Origin: Trochalopteron elliotii
Lineage: Eukaryota > Chordata > Aves > Passeriformes > Leiothrichidae
DNA: 64,000 nucleotides
Direction: 5' to 3'
Assembly (NCBI GenBank): GCA_024734555.1
Contig: JANPWX010000619.1
Location: 422,894 to 486,893, forward strand
Part shown: positions 1 through 14,300 of the stretch, one piece after another
Numbering within the stretch: the stretch's first letter is position 1
How the letters are laid out: every line of letters begins with the position of its first letter
Notes under the pieces: model-generated
What the model saw: the letters and a program-made list of their open reading frames with translations, nothing else
Database searches by the model: none
Told to the model about the DNA's origin: nothing
Program-made: the position numbers and the translations under genes

Positions 1-487
1 GGGTCGGGCCGCTCCGCTCCGCCGCCAAACGGCGGCCGCGTCCCGCCAGGGGCCCGGACAGGAGCGAGCGCAGCGGCGTCGGCTGCTTCTCCACGGCGGA
101 GCTTAACTGAGCCGGCTCTGGTCTCCCCACCTGGCCCAGCCAGTGGGCTGCGGTGCTGGCGGGGCTGAGAGCCTCCTCTTCCCCCGTGATCCCCGCTGGG
201 CAGTACCTGAAGAGACAGGTGGAGGCAGAGCCCGAGGAGAATCGGGGATTTCCCTTGCTGGCAGGCAGCACAGTGATCTCTCCCGGGCAGGGATGCAGCT
301 GCCCCCGAGGATGGAAAGCAGTACCAGGGAAGCGGGAGCTCCCGTCTGACTGCGGCTCTTCTGCCCGGGCTCGGCCGGCCGCTCTGGTCAGCATCGTCCC
401 GCCGCTTCCAGCAGTCCCCGCGGGTTTGGGGAAGAAGCAAGGGACAGGTTGTACCCACCCCTTCTCTAAACCAGCTTCCAGTTTCAG
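1..487. promoter_or_regulatory. CpG island, probable promoter / non-coding first exon
   Basis: The stretch is GC-rich with many CpGs, especially 1-110 and 345-425, against a strongly AT-rich remainder of the window. The window starts inside it, so the upstream edge is unseen. Such islands normally mark promoters and first exons of vertebrate genes. No TATA box is visible. On the + strand a donor-like CAG|GTACAG follows base 487, close to where CpG density drops, which would make 1-487 mostly first exon; a weaker alternative, ACAG|GTGGAG, lies near 219. Two overlapping frames are open here (143-349 and 153-536), but GC-rich DNA is poor in stops and neither product resembles a known protein. 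I cannot name the gene or fix its direction; the + orientation is inferred from the donor only. Confidence 0.7.
21..36. repeat. GC hairpin with AAAC loop in the CpG island
   Basis: GCCGCC and GGCGGC are perfect inverted arms separated by AAAC. If transcribed in the 5' UTR this would be a short, stable stem. Such stems are common by chance in CpG islands. Confidence 0.4.
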
Positions 488-3400
488 GTACAGTCTATGT
501 TACGGAGGAGCCCCCTGCCACTCAAAAGCAGGATGAGTTTCTCTTCCCAGCTCTTGGGATCGGTGCAAGCCCCACCCCTTTGCACCAGCAGCATTCATGG
601 CAGGGCAATATTTAGTCTAAAAAACCTCCTCTTGAAGATGTGCAAAGGCAATGGAAATGTGAGCTGTATATATGGTACCTGTAGGTAGCTGTTTGAACTA
701 CTATAGGTAGTATGTTTGAAAATACCACATGTATGTTTCAAAATTCGGTAGTTGATCTGATTTACAACTTGTTTCATTGCAAATTGCTTTTTTTTGACCA
801 AAATTTACATCTGTTGTTTTATTTTGATCCTGTCTTACCCATTTTACTGTTGTCATCTCATTTCCAGCCTGGGAAGTACTGCAAGCTTCGCATGACCCCA
901 TGGCCTAGCCTGCTTTTCTGTACAGGAGCCAACGTGGGAGAAACATACCAGAAGATCCTGCAGCCCTGTTTCACTGTAGAATCTGAGGTTCAGAGTGTGG
1001 CCCCTTACTTTCTAAACTCCCAATAAGAGTTTAGGTGTGGCTAGTTTGAATCTTTGACTCAGGCGTGGTCAACTCATGGCTCGTATCTTAAAGGATATAA
1101 AAGAGTATCTAAAGCACTCAGCGGGCGGGTGTCCCTCACACTTTTGTGACTTCTAGACAAGCTCAATTCTAAATCGATTTCTTTTGTGTATTTCATCCAT
1201 GTAGTAAACAATATAGTGGATCTTGCCATCAGACTTCAAGTTGTGCTTTTACAAATTCATACCAAACCTATTTTTGCTGATGTGTTTGATGGCGATTCTT
1301 TGAGCAACCTAAACCACTCATTCATGGCACAGCTCTTTTGCAATTCCTCAGATAACCAGAGTAGAGGTAGCGGTAACAATATTGAGAATTACGTGTCCTT
1401 GGTTTTCTCACGTATGTGAAATCGAGTGAGAAAGCTCATATGTCATGACTTACCTGCAGCTCCACATCCTCTGTCCAGATACGACTTTTTTTTCAAAAAG
1501 AAAGATTACAGTATTTTTAAAAATTTGCAGGTTGCTGAGTTGTTTGTTTAGTGTATCAGCTGTGTTGGATACACCTTTGCAATCAGAATAGATGAGGGCA
1601 TGATTTCTTTGGCGCTGTGTCAGCCAGTCATATACAAATGCCATTTATAAAAGGATTCAGTGAAACCACATGATGGTTCACATGATGGCCTCAGAACAAC
1701 CTGGCCTGTTGTACTTTCTGAAATGTCATATATTTCATGAACCTTCCAGATCGGGGAACTGTTGTGCTGATGCCGGGGAAGGGAAAAAACCATTCACTGC
1801 AGTATCTGACCTTATACAGTGTGCATGCCTGGTTGCTAATCTGTACGTGCACAGGTGGAAAAACCACTAGAAGCTTAGGTTTTACTCCACCTGTCCAGAT
1901 CAATTCAGCAGTACATGAATTGCCAGCTCGAGTTTTCAGGAGAAAAATGAATTTGCCACACACAGCTACACAGTTCATGCATCTGGCCATGTGCAGGAAG
2001 AGGGCAGTCAGCAGAGGATGTCACTGTAACATCACATTATGAAAGCATCTCCAAGCTGCCTTCAAGGTACAGTAGCTGTAATTGCTCTACATTGCCAGAT
2101 TATGAAGGGTGAATAGTGGTCTTTTTATGTTCTCATGCACTGTATAGTGATCCTCCACTTTGATGTGTTTCTGAACCTGTGATCTTCCCTTTTTTCAGCT
2201 TTCTCCATTGCATAGATGGTATTCTGTTCTATTCATCAGGCATAACATCCCCTTCATAAAGTTTTTATTCTTTTCTGCTTTTCTCTTATCTGTGATGTAG
2301 CTGGTCCATTTTTAAACAGTCCATTTATCTTTTGTCTTCTCAACAGAAGCAATTTTATGGCACATATGTTTTAATTAAAAAATAATCAAAGAGCCAGCAA
2401 AGATTAATGCAGAATATGCCTAAGCAATGGAGAATATTATGTAAGTCAGTTTGTTTGACCTAAATGGTGGTACTTCCTAGGTTAAAGTTGCTGACCTAAA
2501 ATTTAGTTCCTGTATGTTTACAAAGAGAGTAGAACACAGTAGAACAATGAGATATTTACTGCTGATTTTGTGAGGCAGGTAATGAAATATCACCTCTCAT
2601 TCTATGATCAGTAGATTGCTTGGCTATATGCTCAATAGTATAGTGTATCTTGGCAAGAAGAAAAGAATAGAAAAAATCAAATAAAAAGCAAAAAGAAACA
2701 GTACCTGGAAACTGGATAGAAAGGGTGAGTGAAAATATACTTCAAATTTTCACTGTGAAAACAAGTAGTCATTAGAATAAATAAGCCATGAAAGTGACAG
2801 GTAAGCTCTTCTGATGTTTGCAAGTTTAGACTGCGTGTTTATTTACAAGCTTTTTGTACTCAGTACTGTGGTAACTTCTTTGGTTTCTGAAGGTCAGAGT
2901 GGAAGATATCTGCCTTTAGCTGTTTGTTATGTTCCTAATGAGATCCAGAAAAGAGAGGCCACATGAATCAAGGATGTAAAGATAGTAATTTTTCTTTCTC
3001 GCTTGTAAGAAATGTCTCTTTTCTCAGAAGGAAAGCATCATCTGTCTAGGAAGAAAGTGATTTGGCATAAATATCCTTTGTGCCTTAGGTCAATTTCACA
3101 TGTGCACTTCTGCTGGACTCCATAAACAGTTCAACAACAGAGCAGAAGTCTGTGGAAGAGTTTATTCTCCAAGCCACTACTGAAGATAACAATTTTTCAT
3201 CTTTGAAAATTTATCTCTTTAGCATACAACCACAGATCAAATGCTAAAGTGGGCAAAGACACTTTGTTGCTGCATCAGGCCAATACCCATTTTTGTATTC
3301 TGTCCCTAAAATTTTTAGGTTTCCTTTATCTTACACATTCCCAATCTACTCACACACCTCTGTGCTAGAGCAGAAACCTCAAATTTTATTAGTAGCTCTC

Positions 3401-6400
3401 ATGTCTAGAGGTGTTTACATATTCTTTATATAGACTCAGATTTTAACATGGAATATGCAGCCAAATCTGTTTATGTTAAAAATAAGTGAACATATCCTGT
3501 TTCTACAGTTGAATTCAGACTGTGTTGTTTGCATTCTTACTAAGCAGCAAAATGTGTTTTATTAAAGACAGGTCTACAGAAGTGAAAATGGTTTTTCTTT
3601 CTGCTGTTTTCAGATGCTGAAATGATGTTTAAAGCGGACTGCATGGTCCTGTAATTTCTCTCCTGAAACAAAAGCAAAGCATTGAAAATTAATTAACCAA
3701 GGAAAAAAGAAAAACTGACTGGTAAACACAATGGAATGAATTTTGGGAAGAAATGTGTAGACTGTGATGGAAAGTAAAAGGATACTAGGGTTGGAAATGC
3801 AAATGTCACTGAATCTGGGATTGGTATTGTGTTAGGGCTGAACTGGTAAGTAAAATGGAGCTGATATCTGCAATAGTGACAGCATAGTTTCACAGATAAG
3901 CTCCTGGGTATTTATTTGGAGAGAAGAAGCAGATGTTAGCTGTACAACTGGTTAGGGATTTCCCGATAAGCTACTTATGTCCATGAGAAAATGATAACAT
4001 TTCAAGAGCTAAGTGGTTGTTGTGAATACAGTAAATCTCCCACAATGTATGTTTGTTTGTTTTGGTTCTGATTTTTTTTTTTAAAGAATGTTTCCAATTG
4101 TTGAAAATGCTTCATCATTTATAGAAGGAATGAAGTCTTATCTTCCATGGCTTTCTACTAAATGTTGTAGATAATTGGGACAAAAAATTTAAAAAACAGT
4201 AAGCTTAATAATTTAAAATTCAAGCTTAAAAATCTGATACAACTCAATGTAGTATTTTTTATAAATGGATCACAAAAAAATTCTGATTTTTTTCTCTTTT
4301 TGTATCTTGGAAATGGAAGTTAAACCCTGCCCAGTGATAGGCTTCCGTAGTCAGCAAACAGTTTTACCAGCCTGAACCAAACTGATCATGGACATAAAAG
4401 GTAGATAACATTAAAATATTATCTGAAATATTGCAGGATAAAGCATTTTTATGTCAAATATCTGCACACTCTGGGGTTTTTTGAGCAACAAGTGTGCTGC
4501 TTTGAGAGGAAAAAGGTTTCTTTGGTTTTCTTTATTCTCTGTGCACCAAACTGACCTCAAGATACTTGAAAAATTCTGGCATAGGGCAGGCTCTGTCTAT
4601 CCCAGAGTGTGAACTGAGGATGTTTGTTATGGTGTGATGATAGAATAACTGATGCATTCAGATAGGTATGAGTATCTTGGCATTGTTTGTGCGTATTTGT
4701 ACAAGTTGTCCTCGCAGGCACTCTGGTTCTTAGGAGCACAGTATACCTGGAACAAGATGGTGATTGCTGCTTGAAACTCCTGAGCCACTCTTCCCATTAT
4801 GGGGATACTGAAGTGAGGTAGTCATTGTGCCTAAAGGAAGACACAGCACAGGTTTAATTCAGTAATTTCTTAATGCAACTTCTTAGGTGATTTCTGAACA
4901 GAGTATCCTGTGTGAAGGACACTTTTTTGTCACTTACACTGCCATTTCACTAAGCAGTCCTGAATGGTACTGTCTTACAATTCTACAGTGACCTGAAATC
5001 TCTGGGTCCAAGAGCTATATACTTTTAAATAGTATATAATATGTATTTCCTCTTCAGAAATGATTGGATGATTTTCACTTTTTAGCTGGCCATAATTTTC
5101 AATAAGCAGCTAGTGTGTTTGCTGCATTTTGGCAATTTTCATGAAACTAGATTGATAATCCCATTAGTAAAAGACGTATGCCATTGAAAATAAATTATAC
5201 AGTATTTTAATTATTTTTTTATTATTATAGCAAATTTCTTGAAGTACTATTCTCTGATTAGTACATGCAAACATAACCGATTTACAAACTTTGTTCTTTT
5301 ACACATCAAGAGGGTATTATACTGTTACTCAACACTAATACTTTTGTGGCTACTGTCCAGGTTCCTTGTCATTATCACTGAAGTTTTTCATCAGTTCAAA
5401 AGAGACCTTCATCAACTCCTGGGAATGAAAATATTGCCACTGCAGAATGAGATATATGTGCTGTAATTAATGCATGATTTTGATCTGTAGGAATAGGTGT
5501 CATTGCCATAGTATTTCTGTGAGTGGATACAGCCTGAAGAAAGAGTATCTTAACTATCCATCAACAGCTGTGTCCAAAGCCTATGGAGCCAAAGTAGAGA
5601 ACAAGCAGAATGGCCAAGAGAAAGTAAGGATAACAGAGTCTTATTTGTGAGCTAAGCAATGTCTGATAGTACAGAAAGGACATAGGTTTACAGGCAGTTT
5701 TAAAATTGAGCTAGAAATTTATGTACCTATGTCTGAAATGATTACTGTATTTCTTCTCTGATATTTAAAAAGATGCTAACTGAGCTTGCCAGGTTGATTA
5801 GGCTCTCCCTGACTAGTTTTCACATACTTTTCTGTGTTTTGATATTTTTATTTTATATTTATGTAACAACAGTGGTTTTGTCCAATCTAATTTGAATAAA
5901 TTAAATTTTGGTTAACCTAAATTATATAATGATTGTTGCATGAATAATAAGACCACACACAGGTCCAGGTAAAGTAGGTGGGATTGTTGAGACAAAAATA
6001 TAAGACAGTCAATAAACACTGCTCCTGTGTTCTTAAGTGCAAGTTTCCTCACTTAATTTAATGAGTTAAGAGAGACTGCATATAGGAACAGAGAATCAAT
6101 AGATTTCTTACCTAAATTATCATTCATCTTTTAATATTTTTTGATGTTGGCTACTGCTGCTGCTTTGGTTTCACTGCATGACACTGAAAAGCCAGGGCTA
6201 AGAATAACATGGGGGAACCTAGTATTTTACACAGGAGGAAAGAGGATGAAGGAATGGAATGATGCAGGGGATCACAAGGAAACTGCAGAAGAGAGGAAGG
6301 CAAAAATGGAAAGAGAGAAGATTCAGAGAAAAAAAATATATTGCAAGGAGTACTACAGTTGTACAACATAGTTTCTTACTTGAAAATGTTCAGATTTAAA

Positions 6401-9400
6401 AATTTGACCCTAACAGTTGAGCAGACTGTTTTACAATAACTAAAACTGTATTTTCCTTTAATTTACAGTCGCTGCCTTGCAGTGTTAACTTTACCTTATT
6501 GTAGCTTTTCAGTTTGGGGTTCAAATTAAGAAACATTTCATTTCATTTTAATTTTCAACTAATAAAAGACTGGTAAACACACTACGTACTGCATGAATCC
6601 TAAAAGTTGTTCCATACAAGTCTTGTAAATAGTGAAAGTTCACTCTTACACCAATTGCATCACATGTTTATTTAGGATAACCTCTTAGAACTAAATACAT
6701 GCAGAAAACAAAAGCTCTGTCCTTGAATCTTACTCCAACATAAAAAAAACCCAAAACGTAAAAAATACTTAATTGGTGAACTTCTTCAAGTAATAAAAGG
6801 CCCTTTCATTTAAATGATAATTTAGGCTTAATCACAGGGAGAAAAAAAGTGTATCTTTTCCCTGTCATAATAGACAAACATCTCAACATGAAGCTCTACA
6901 CAATGCTGCAGCATTTTCACCCTGGGTTAAATAAACAAGGAAATAATAAGATAAAGTAGAAAGACATTTCAAACAGATTTCTAACTGTATTTGATTATGC
7001 TTAAATTTAATGGATCTTGACACAATGAAGCATGTGAAGAGAGTCTTAAAAGTAACTTGATTAGAATAATGTTTTTTGGGGATACAAAACTATGTAGCAA
7101 TGATATTAGACATATAGATACACAGAAGAATATTAAAAAAACATAATTAAAGTGATCTTGATCATGGTTTCTATTATCCAGAATAAAGGATTTTTTAGGA
7201 AAAAAATTATATTTTAAAAAAGGGCACATGGAAATTAAACATATAAATAAGTCACACTTTTTTTATTTTTCCCCTTTGAGTTTCACAAAGAAAGTGGAAA
7301 AATTTGTATGTAGATATCTTCCAAACATGAGTTCTATGTGTTCATCCTATGCCATGTGAATACACCACTGTTTCTGAAGTATGTTTTTATAGCAGCTTTG
7401 CAAAGCAGAGCAAGACTATTATTTCCAAATTGAGTGCCATGGAATGAAGCATATTTTTAATTCACAATACTTTGTGAAAGCAAAGGTATGCAGTCTTGGT
7501 TTAAACATAGTATACATGTAAGAGTTATGCTTTTGCAGGTAGCCAGCTACAGAGAGGCAGCTACACCTGCCTCCTGCCTAGAAAGAAAGAAAATGCCCTC
7601 CTATGTTAAGGAGACTGTGTATGCATGTGTGTGTGTTGGGGCAAAACTTCAGCTCCTACTTTCCGTTCAGACTTGAGCGCACAGCATTGCAGAGAGCTCT
7701 TTATAAATGTCTGCATACACGTGTTACAAGTCAGAATTTTATAATAAACCTGATTTAAGAAATTTGATGAAATAATAGTTTTAGATAATTCTGTATCTTC
7801 CTTCTTTAAGACATTGAGATGTGAAAGCCCTCACAGACGTAGCAAAGAACAGGCATTTGTCTAAAGCTTGGTTCATTAGGATTCTAGGTGGTCCTGTTTG
7901 GCTAGTCCATATTAATTGCAGCAGTGACATTTGGGGTCGGGGGATCATGAAACAGCTGTTCTGTATTACTTTGGCCTAATCTCAGGTGATGTGGTGTAGG
8001 AAATAGTTAATTATATTTTTTCAATGACTCACATCTTTGATATTAGGGTGATTGATCTTTGTGCACTGTATATCCTAGCAGCTGTTTCTCATCCTAAGGT
8101 TCCTTCTCTGTATTCACCACAACACTTAAATACATTCAGTTACATTTCATAAATTATGTAAATCCTCAACCAGCAACATGGCATCTCAAAGTAAGCAAAT
8201 ATAAAGCATACAGGTACAAAGCTCTCCTGGAAACTCTAGGGACCTTGAAGGAAAAAGAGGGAAGCAAATTATCAGAAAACACTCTTTTCTCATTTCCATC
8301 ACCCCAAATCCCCCCTCTTCATGGGTTTCAATTAAAGTTTAGAATACGTTACCTTTTTAGGCATTTTGCAATAGACAACCCATACAAACCAGGAACCGAA
8401 AATATAAGCTGTTAATATAAAGATTTGAAGTACATTTAGTATATAGCACCTTGTTAAATTGTGTCAGTAGTTGGTAGATTACAGAGGTACTTTCCAATGA
8501 AAAATTATCTGTTTTTCCAAAAGCCAAAATAATTCAGTGTGGAATGCCATATATTATATTCATTACAGATATTTATGTTAATGAAAAGTGTGGGGAAGCC
8601 AGGAACTTGAATGTTATTTTTTCACAGCACCTGTCACTTGACTGCACTGTAGCCAGCAGCATATCCTTGCAGCACTGATCTAATAAAATTCAACGCCTCT
8701 ACAAAGGGGCTCAATGCCAATGGCTGTGAGAACCTCAATTTTATATTTCCTGAGTCTGGCATATTTAAATTTTCATCTGTAACACTAGATTAAATTAAAT
8801 CTTTATGTTGAATATATGGTAAGAAACTGGATTAAGCTCTGAATTCTCTAGTTAACACTCACAAAGTGCTTCTTGTAATAATATCACTTGGATTATTTAT
8901 CCTGTATAGTGTTCATGAAGATAGATGTTCAACATTTCCGCCAGAACTCTTTGTCAAAAGTTTATTCTGCCTGGGATAAAGTTCAGCTGTTGTCACAGAA
9001 GTGTTTCATTACAAAGGTCTGAGACCACTTCCCTTTTTCCTTTCAGGAATACAATAGCAAATATTTGGAGGGAAAGGAATCACATGATGTTCACAAACAT
9101 TATCCAACAGATTGTTATTTTCATAAGGGAGACAGGGTTTCATTACCATTTTGAAAATGTAGTTTCAAAGTTTTAGCTGGGTCTGTTAAATTATATTTTC
9201 TTTTTAAGTCTCACTACGTTGAAAACTCTGCATAAATATTAGACAGGGATTTCAAAAATATTTCTTAAATTTATTTTAAACTTTCAATAAGTTTTTTCTG
9301 TTCTTTTTCCACAGTGCTATGTATTTTTAATGACAAAAATATTCGCAGACAATTAATAATTTCCAACAGTCATATGTGCATGTAATATAACTTACAATAA

Positions 9401-10686
9401 ATTCACCCAGTTAGGGTTTATCTTAGGTATCACACTTAAGGAAAAAGTATGGATAGCAAATTTTAATGTCTGTTCATGATAAATAGATGTTTAAAAAGTA
9501 GTTTGAAAAGAACCATTAGGTGATCTTGGCTAAAGAATAGAGTGGACTTAACTGTAGTCTGCTCAAAGACATTTCCACAGACAAAAATCTTTCGGCAAAG
9601 GAAAAAAAATGTTATACGTCTTTGACATCTTGTAAGTATTTTACACTTGAAAACTGTAGCTTTTATATCAACATGATTCTTCTCGTATGAGATTCTGGTG
9701 TTCATGTACATTGCACACTTTCAATACTAAAGATTTCAAAAGTTCTAAGCATTCTTTCTGGATGCAGTTGATCTTTCTAATTCAAGTATACATATTGCAA
9801 AGAGCGGTCTACTCAGGGTAGCATTTGTCTGGCAGTTTGTTCTGTAAATTCACCACTTCACTTGCAGTGAATTAAACTGTAGAGATACAGAATAAAATTA
9901 AGAACCCCCATATTTCCTGATCAATGGGTTGCTGTGCATCAAAAACCTTCATAATACTGGTATTTTTCTGCCTTGGGGGAAATGATGGTTAGAAATAGGA
10001 AGGAATTATAATGAAGGCATATCAAATAATCTGTTTTGCAACACTCATGTCATTTTTATATGCAGTTCTTAACTAAAAGAGTAGAGATACATTTGATTCT
10101 TTTTGATTACGCCCTGACCAAAACAGAAGATACAAACTGTGATCTGGTCCAGTTCTGAAGCATAATTAGAAAAACAGCATTGAAACGTGGACTGAAAAAT
10201 CATTGTAATAGAAATATTCAACTATGTCACATTCCAGCCTGTGACACTTGAGACTCTGTAACAGACACAGGAAAATTTGTTAGCATGGCTCACAGCAAGG
10301 CAACTGGATATAGTTATCCTGGAAAATTTGAAAATTTAATTAGTTACAGTGAGGTGAAGACAAAATTAATAGGTTAGTTTATGTGCAAAAGCTGCAGATT
10401 CCACGTTTATGTCAGAGTACTATGACTTACAGACAACTGCACTTTAATTTAAGAAGAGAAATAGTTTCATTTACTTTAGTTTGCAAGCAGTTAATTCAAA
10501 TTAAGACTTTTATTTTCTCTTTCATTTGCTCCAAGCCTTTTTCACATGATCGCTTCCCTAAGTTAGAGGAGTGTTATTCAGTACTGGAGAAACAATGTGT
10601 ATTTCACAGCAAAATCCATTCTGATGTGATGATTAAGGCAAATAAGCTCTCTGTTCTCAAAGAATAAATGCATGGCCAGGATCATC
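488..10686. other. AT-rich non-coding DNA downstream of the CpG island
   Basis: About 10 kb of low-GC sequence with no recognisable exon, RNA gene or interspersed repeat. Short homopolymer runs are frequent. A purine-rich tract lies at 6229-6345. A 58-codon open stretch at 5474-5650 ends near a donor-like AAA|GTAAGG but has no recognised homologue. It is consistent with a long first intron of the gene starting at the CpG island, which is an inference. Confidence 0.55.
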
Positions 10687-11326
10687 TGTGGTGATTGTAA
10701 CCTCATTCCTTCGTATTAGGTTTGTGTGGCAGGGTTTTGGCAGTGAGGGGTCTACAGGCGTTGCTTCTGTGGGAAGCTCACAGAGGAAGGGATGGCAGCT
10801 GGCTCCAGGACAGACACACTGCTGGCTAAGGCCAAGCCCAGCAGTGAGAGGGGAAGCACCTCTGGGAAAATAGAGTTCAGAACGAGGGGCAAAACCTGCA
10901 CACCACTAACAGAAGTCAGAAGACAGGAGTGAGAATGTGTGAGAGGAACAACTCTGCAGACACTCAGATGAGTGAAGGAGAGGGAGAAGGTGCCCCAAGT
11001 GCCAAAGCAGAGACTCCTCTGCAGCCCATGATGAAGACCATGGTGAGTCAGGCTGTCCATCTGCAGCCCATGGGGGTCCACACTGAGTAGAAATCCACCT
11101 GTTGATCATGGAGGAGCCCACTCAGAAACAGGTGGATGTGGCCAAAGTAGGCACTAATTTCCCCAAGTCAAGTCTGTTTTGCCTGTGAATAGTGACTGTC
11201 TCTCACTGTCCTTATCTTAACCCATAAGCCTTCCCTTATATTCTGTCTTCTCTGTGCAGCTGAGGAGGGAAGTGATAGAGAATCTTTGGTGGGCATCTGG
11301 TGTCTAGCTAGCGTCAACTCACCACA
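10687..11326 (+). mobile_element. Solo LTR of an avian endogenous retrovirus (ERVL-like family)
   Basis: About 640 bp running TG...CA. The 5' part has the GTTTGTGTGGCAGGGTTTTGG-type start and the 3' end reads through GGTGGGCATCTGG to CAACTCACCACA, both familiar from an LTR family abundant in neoavian genomes. The same family occurs inverted at 44407-45210. The shared blocks are the 5' region, the CCATGGTG / GCAGCCCATG segment, and the CTTATCT...CCCATAAGCC tail. No gag, pol or env sequence flanks it, so it is a solo LTR left by recombination between two LTRs. I see no clear target-site duplication, consistent with age or slightly wrong boundaries. It is shorter than the 44407 copy, probably lacking part of the central tandem segment. 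Overlapping open frames here (10688-10873 +, 10752-11081 -) are incidental. Confidence 0.8.
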
Positions 11327-14300
11327 GCCTTCAAATGCCTCTCTTCTTCATTCTGCTATCTCTTTTTCACATCAAAAAGCATTAAACCCTTTCAGGACTG
11401 AAAATATTTGTCCTCATTTGTTGCTCATATATAAAATTTCAGTCTTTGTAATATCAAGAAAATTATTATTTCTCTTTACTGCCTCTTAAAAGCATCTCTG
11501 TTTTGGAAAAGTTTCACAGTGACTTCCGAAACAATTGATTCAGAAGCAAATAAGATCCTGGGCCATGCACATTAAGTTAGTTTATAGCTGATTTTTTTGC
11601 TTCAGTGCTTCTTCTCTGTTTCAGTGCTCCAAAATCCTCTATCTGGTCCACACTACCACTGAACAACTTTATATCCTTCCCGTTTAACTTTTTGAACTCA
11701 TCAAATTAGAGATCCATTTGTGCTTTAGTTCAGATGTATACCATGTTTTTCAGTGCACTTAGCAAAGGCTACTGTAAGTGAATTAATTATTTCAGGTGTC
11801 TTATACAGTCAATGGTGAGAGAAGCACTCTCTGTTTTATGAGCTAACTCAGCCTCTGGGGCTTCTTGTCTCTCTCTGTTGTCTATACAGGCACATTGAAT
11901 AAATATGTTCTCCAGTCCCATATTCTGCTATCATTGTTTGGGGAATTTCTGCTAGCATTCATTCATGCTTTTTTTAAAAAAAATTAGCGTTTCCAAAATG
12001 GTCTTGTTAGTCTGGTCACACTTGCAGTTTCAGAGAGAGGTAGCTGCTGTTTTTCAAATAATAATTTTGAAAATTCCAGTAAATGTCCACTTCAGAACCA
12101 TTTTTCCTTATAATTCAATGACCTAATTTCCTAGGGCTGATGGCTACCACTTCCATGCATGTGTTTGTGATTAGATTTTTGGCCTAAACCTTTAGAGAAC
12201 CGGAAACTTGTTTTTGACATCTACATGTAAACAAGAAGCCCTGGGCTGCTTTACAGCTCTGTCTGGGCAGAGCTTTTAGAGGTAGTGATACTCTCTGCTG
12301 CATTTATCACAGAACAGGGAGGAAAAATGATTAGGCTAAGCCCATTTCCACCACACGTGTGTAGCAGCCTGGAACATTTCAGTTAAAGATCTTTGTTTGG
12401 AGGGGAAAAAATATCTTTATTATGCTCTACTGACAGAACTGGTGACAAAAGACTGAAAATATTTCAGGGGAAAGAAGGTAGTAAAGTTGTGTAGTTTTTC
12501 AGTAAAAGGACTCAAAATACTGACAACCATGATTTGTGGGTTGCTTAGAGTTTTGCATCTGTTTTTGTGGGGGTTGTGGCTTTTTTGGGTTTTTTTATGC
12601 CTAGATTGCTAGTGACACTGAACAGTATTCCATTACAGTTTATTGAAACTACACAAACAAGGTAATTTCTAGATTTTTTCATTGTTGGGTGGAGGTGTTT
12701 TTTTTCAATTTTCAGGAATTTTAAAATCTCATCGTATTTACTGAAAATTTAAATGGCAGTATATTTACATTGAAGTGCAGAGGGTATTATATGAATTAAT
12801 TTGGCTTCAGATCTTCCTGTTCTTTTTTGCATTAGTCTTTGTCATATGTTACTGTGCATCTTCTGTGGGGCTTACTGCTTTATATGCTAGTGACATATTG
12901 AAAATTTGCATTACAGGAGAATTTTGCAATTATCTGTGTTTTGGTCCTGCTGTATGGTAATATGAAAAAGAATAAAAAAATATGATGGAAAGTAATTCCT
13001 CAGACATGTTTTGCAGTTGATAATCAAACAAAGGAAAAGCATTCACTGCAACCATGCTGGAAGAGGAGTGTATAAGAAAAAAGTTATTGTTGTATAGTGT
13101 TATCCCTAAATACGCATTCAAAGCTTTAGTTCTAGATCTGTTTGACATATTTAGAGCATGTGACAAGATCTTCAAAAATTTTCCACTTTTTCAACTAGCC
13201 TTCAACACTTGTGAAATAAACTGACTACAGAGTGCCATGTTAAAGCTCCATTCTCTCTTTTTTTAACAGTAATATGTTCACAGGGAATAGATTCAAGGCT
13301 CTGGACTGAATCAGGCTGACAAAGTCTTGCAATATTATTAGGTAGGGAAAATTGTTTGTTTTAGCCTACTTCCTGAAGTCTTTTGTTCTTTTATTTCTCA
13401 CCTTTTTTTTTCTATATTTTCAGGGACAGGTTGTTTTTCCCAAGTGAAGTCAAATGACCAAAAATATGGAAGATGGCTGCGGTTAATACTGCTATTTAGT
13501 TCTAATGAAAAATCATTTCTTTTCATCATCACTGAGCATATTTATTATCCAAAAATAAAACTGTCCTTTTTACATCTGAATGGTGTCCTTTTGTTATTGT
13601 GCATAGCCTGTACGTAACATGTACATGCAGTAACCCATTTAAATAAATGCCAATTAACTAGAATTTTTAATGATATGTACAAACTCACTTTTTTTTTTTA
13701 TCTAAAGAAGTTCCACTTTTAAAAAGCTAGTATTGGTTTCACATTCTTGTAGAAGTGGCTACTGTCTGAGGACTTAAGCAGTTGCAGCAGATGTGTAATT
13801 GGTACCTATATTTTTTATTGTATTTATAATTAGAGGAAACCTCTCAATGTTTTTTAAAATAATGTATCTGAAGGTGGGTTAATTGACTATACTGCATGCT
13901 ATGTCTATGGGTATGAGGGGGCAGCAAAACGTATCGCAAAAAATGAAATGCTGCAGAATTCTAAGCTTAGAAAAGCAGCTTTTTGTTCTGATTGTTAACT
14001 TGGGCATGGCAGCCCAGACAAAGACTGTAACTCCTAAGTACAAAGGAAAAAAATTTGATAAATAAATAAGGCTGCACTAAAGTCATAATTGTCTTCACTA
14101 GAAATCACTCTCTACTCAAATCAAAACAACCCTTGTGGTCTAAGTTATGACCTCAGTGCACTGGCCAAGTCAGGAAATAGGCAGGGTGCAGATGAAACAC
14201 TGGGAAAAGTATGAGAAGTGGGTGTTTTCGTAAGCCATGGCTACCTTACATGTTCTGTGAACACACATCAAATTACCTGGTTATCATCAAGGCTTTCTAC

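Noticed and set aside
153..536. 127-codon open frame in the CpG island
   Set aside because: GC-rich DNA lacks stops by chance, an overlapping frame (143-349) is also open, and the product has no recognised domain. It also runs through a better splice donor.
6141..6371. 76-codon Lys/Glu-rich frame
   Set aside because: The charged stretch is explained by a purine-rich tract at 6229-6345, not by coding constraint.
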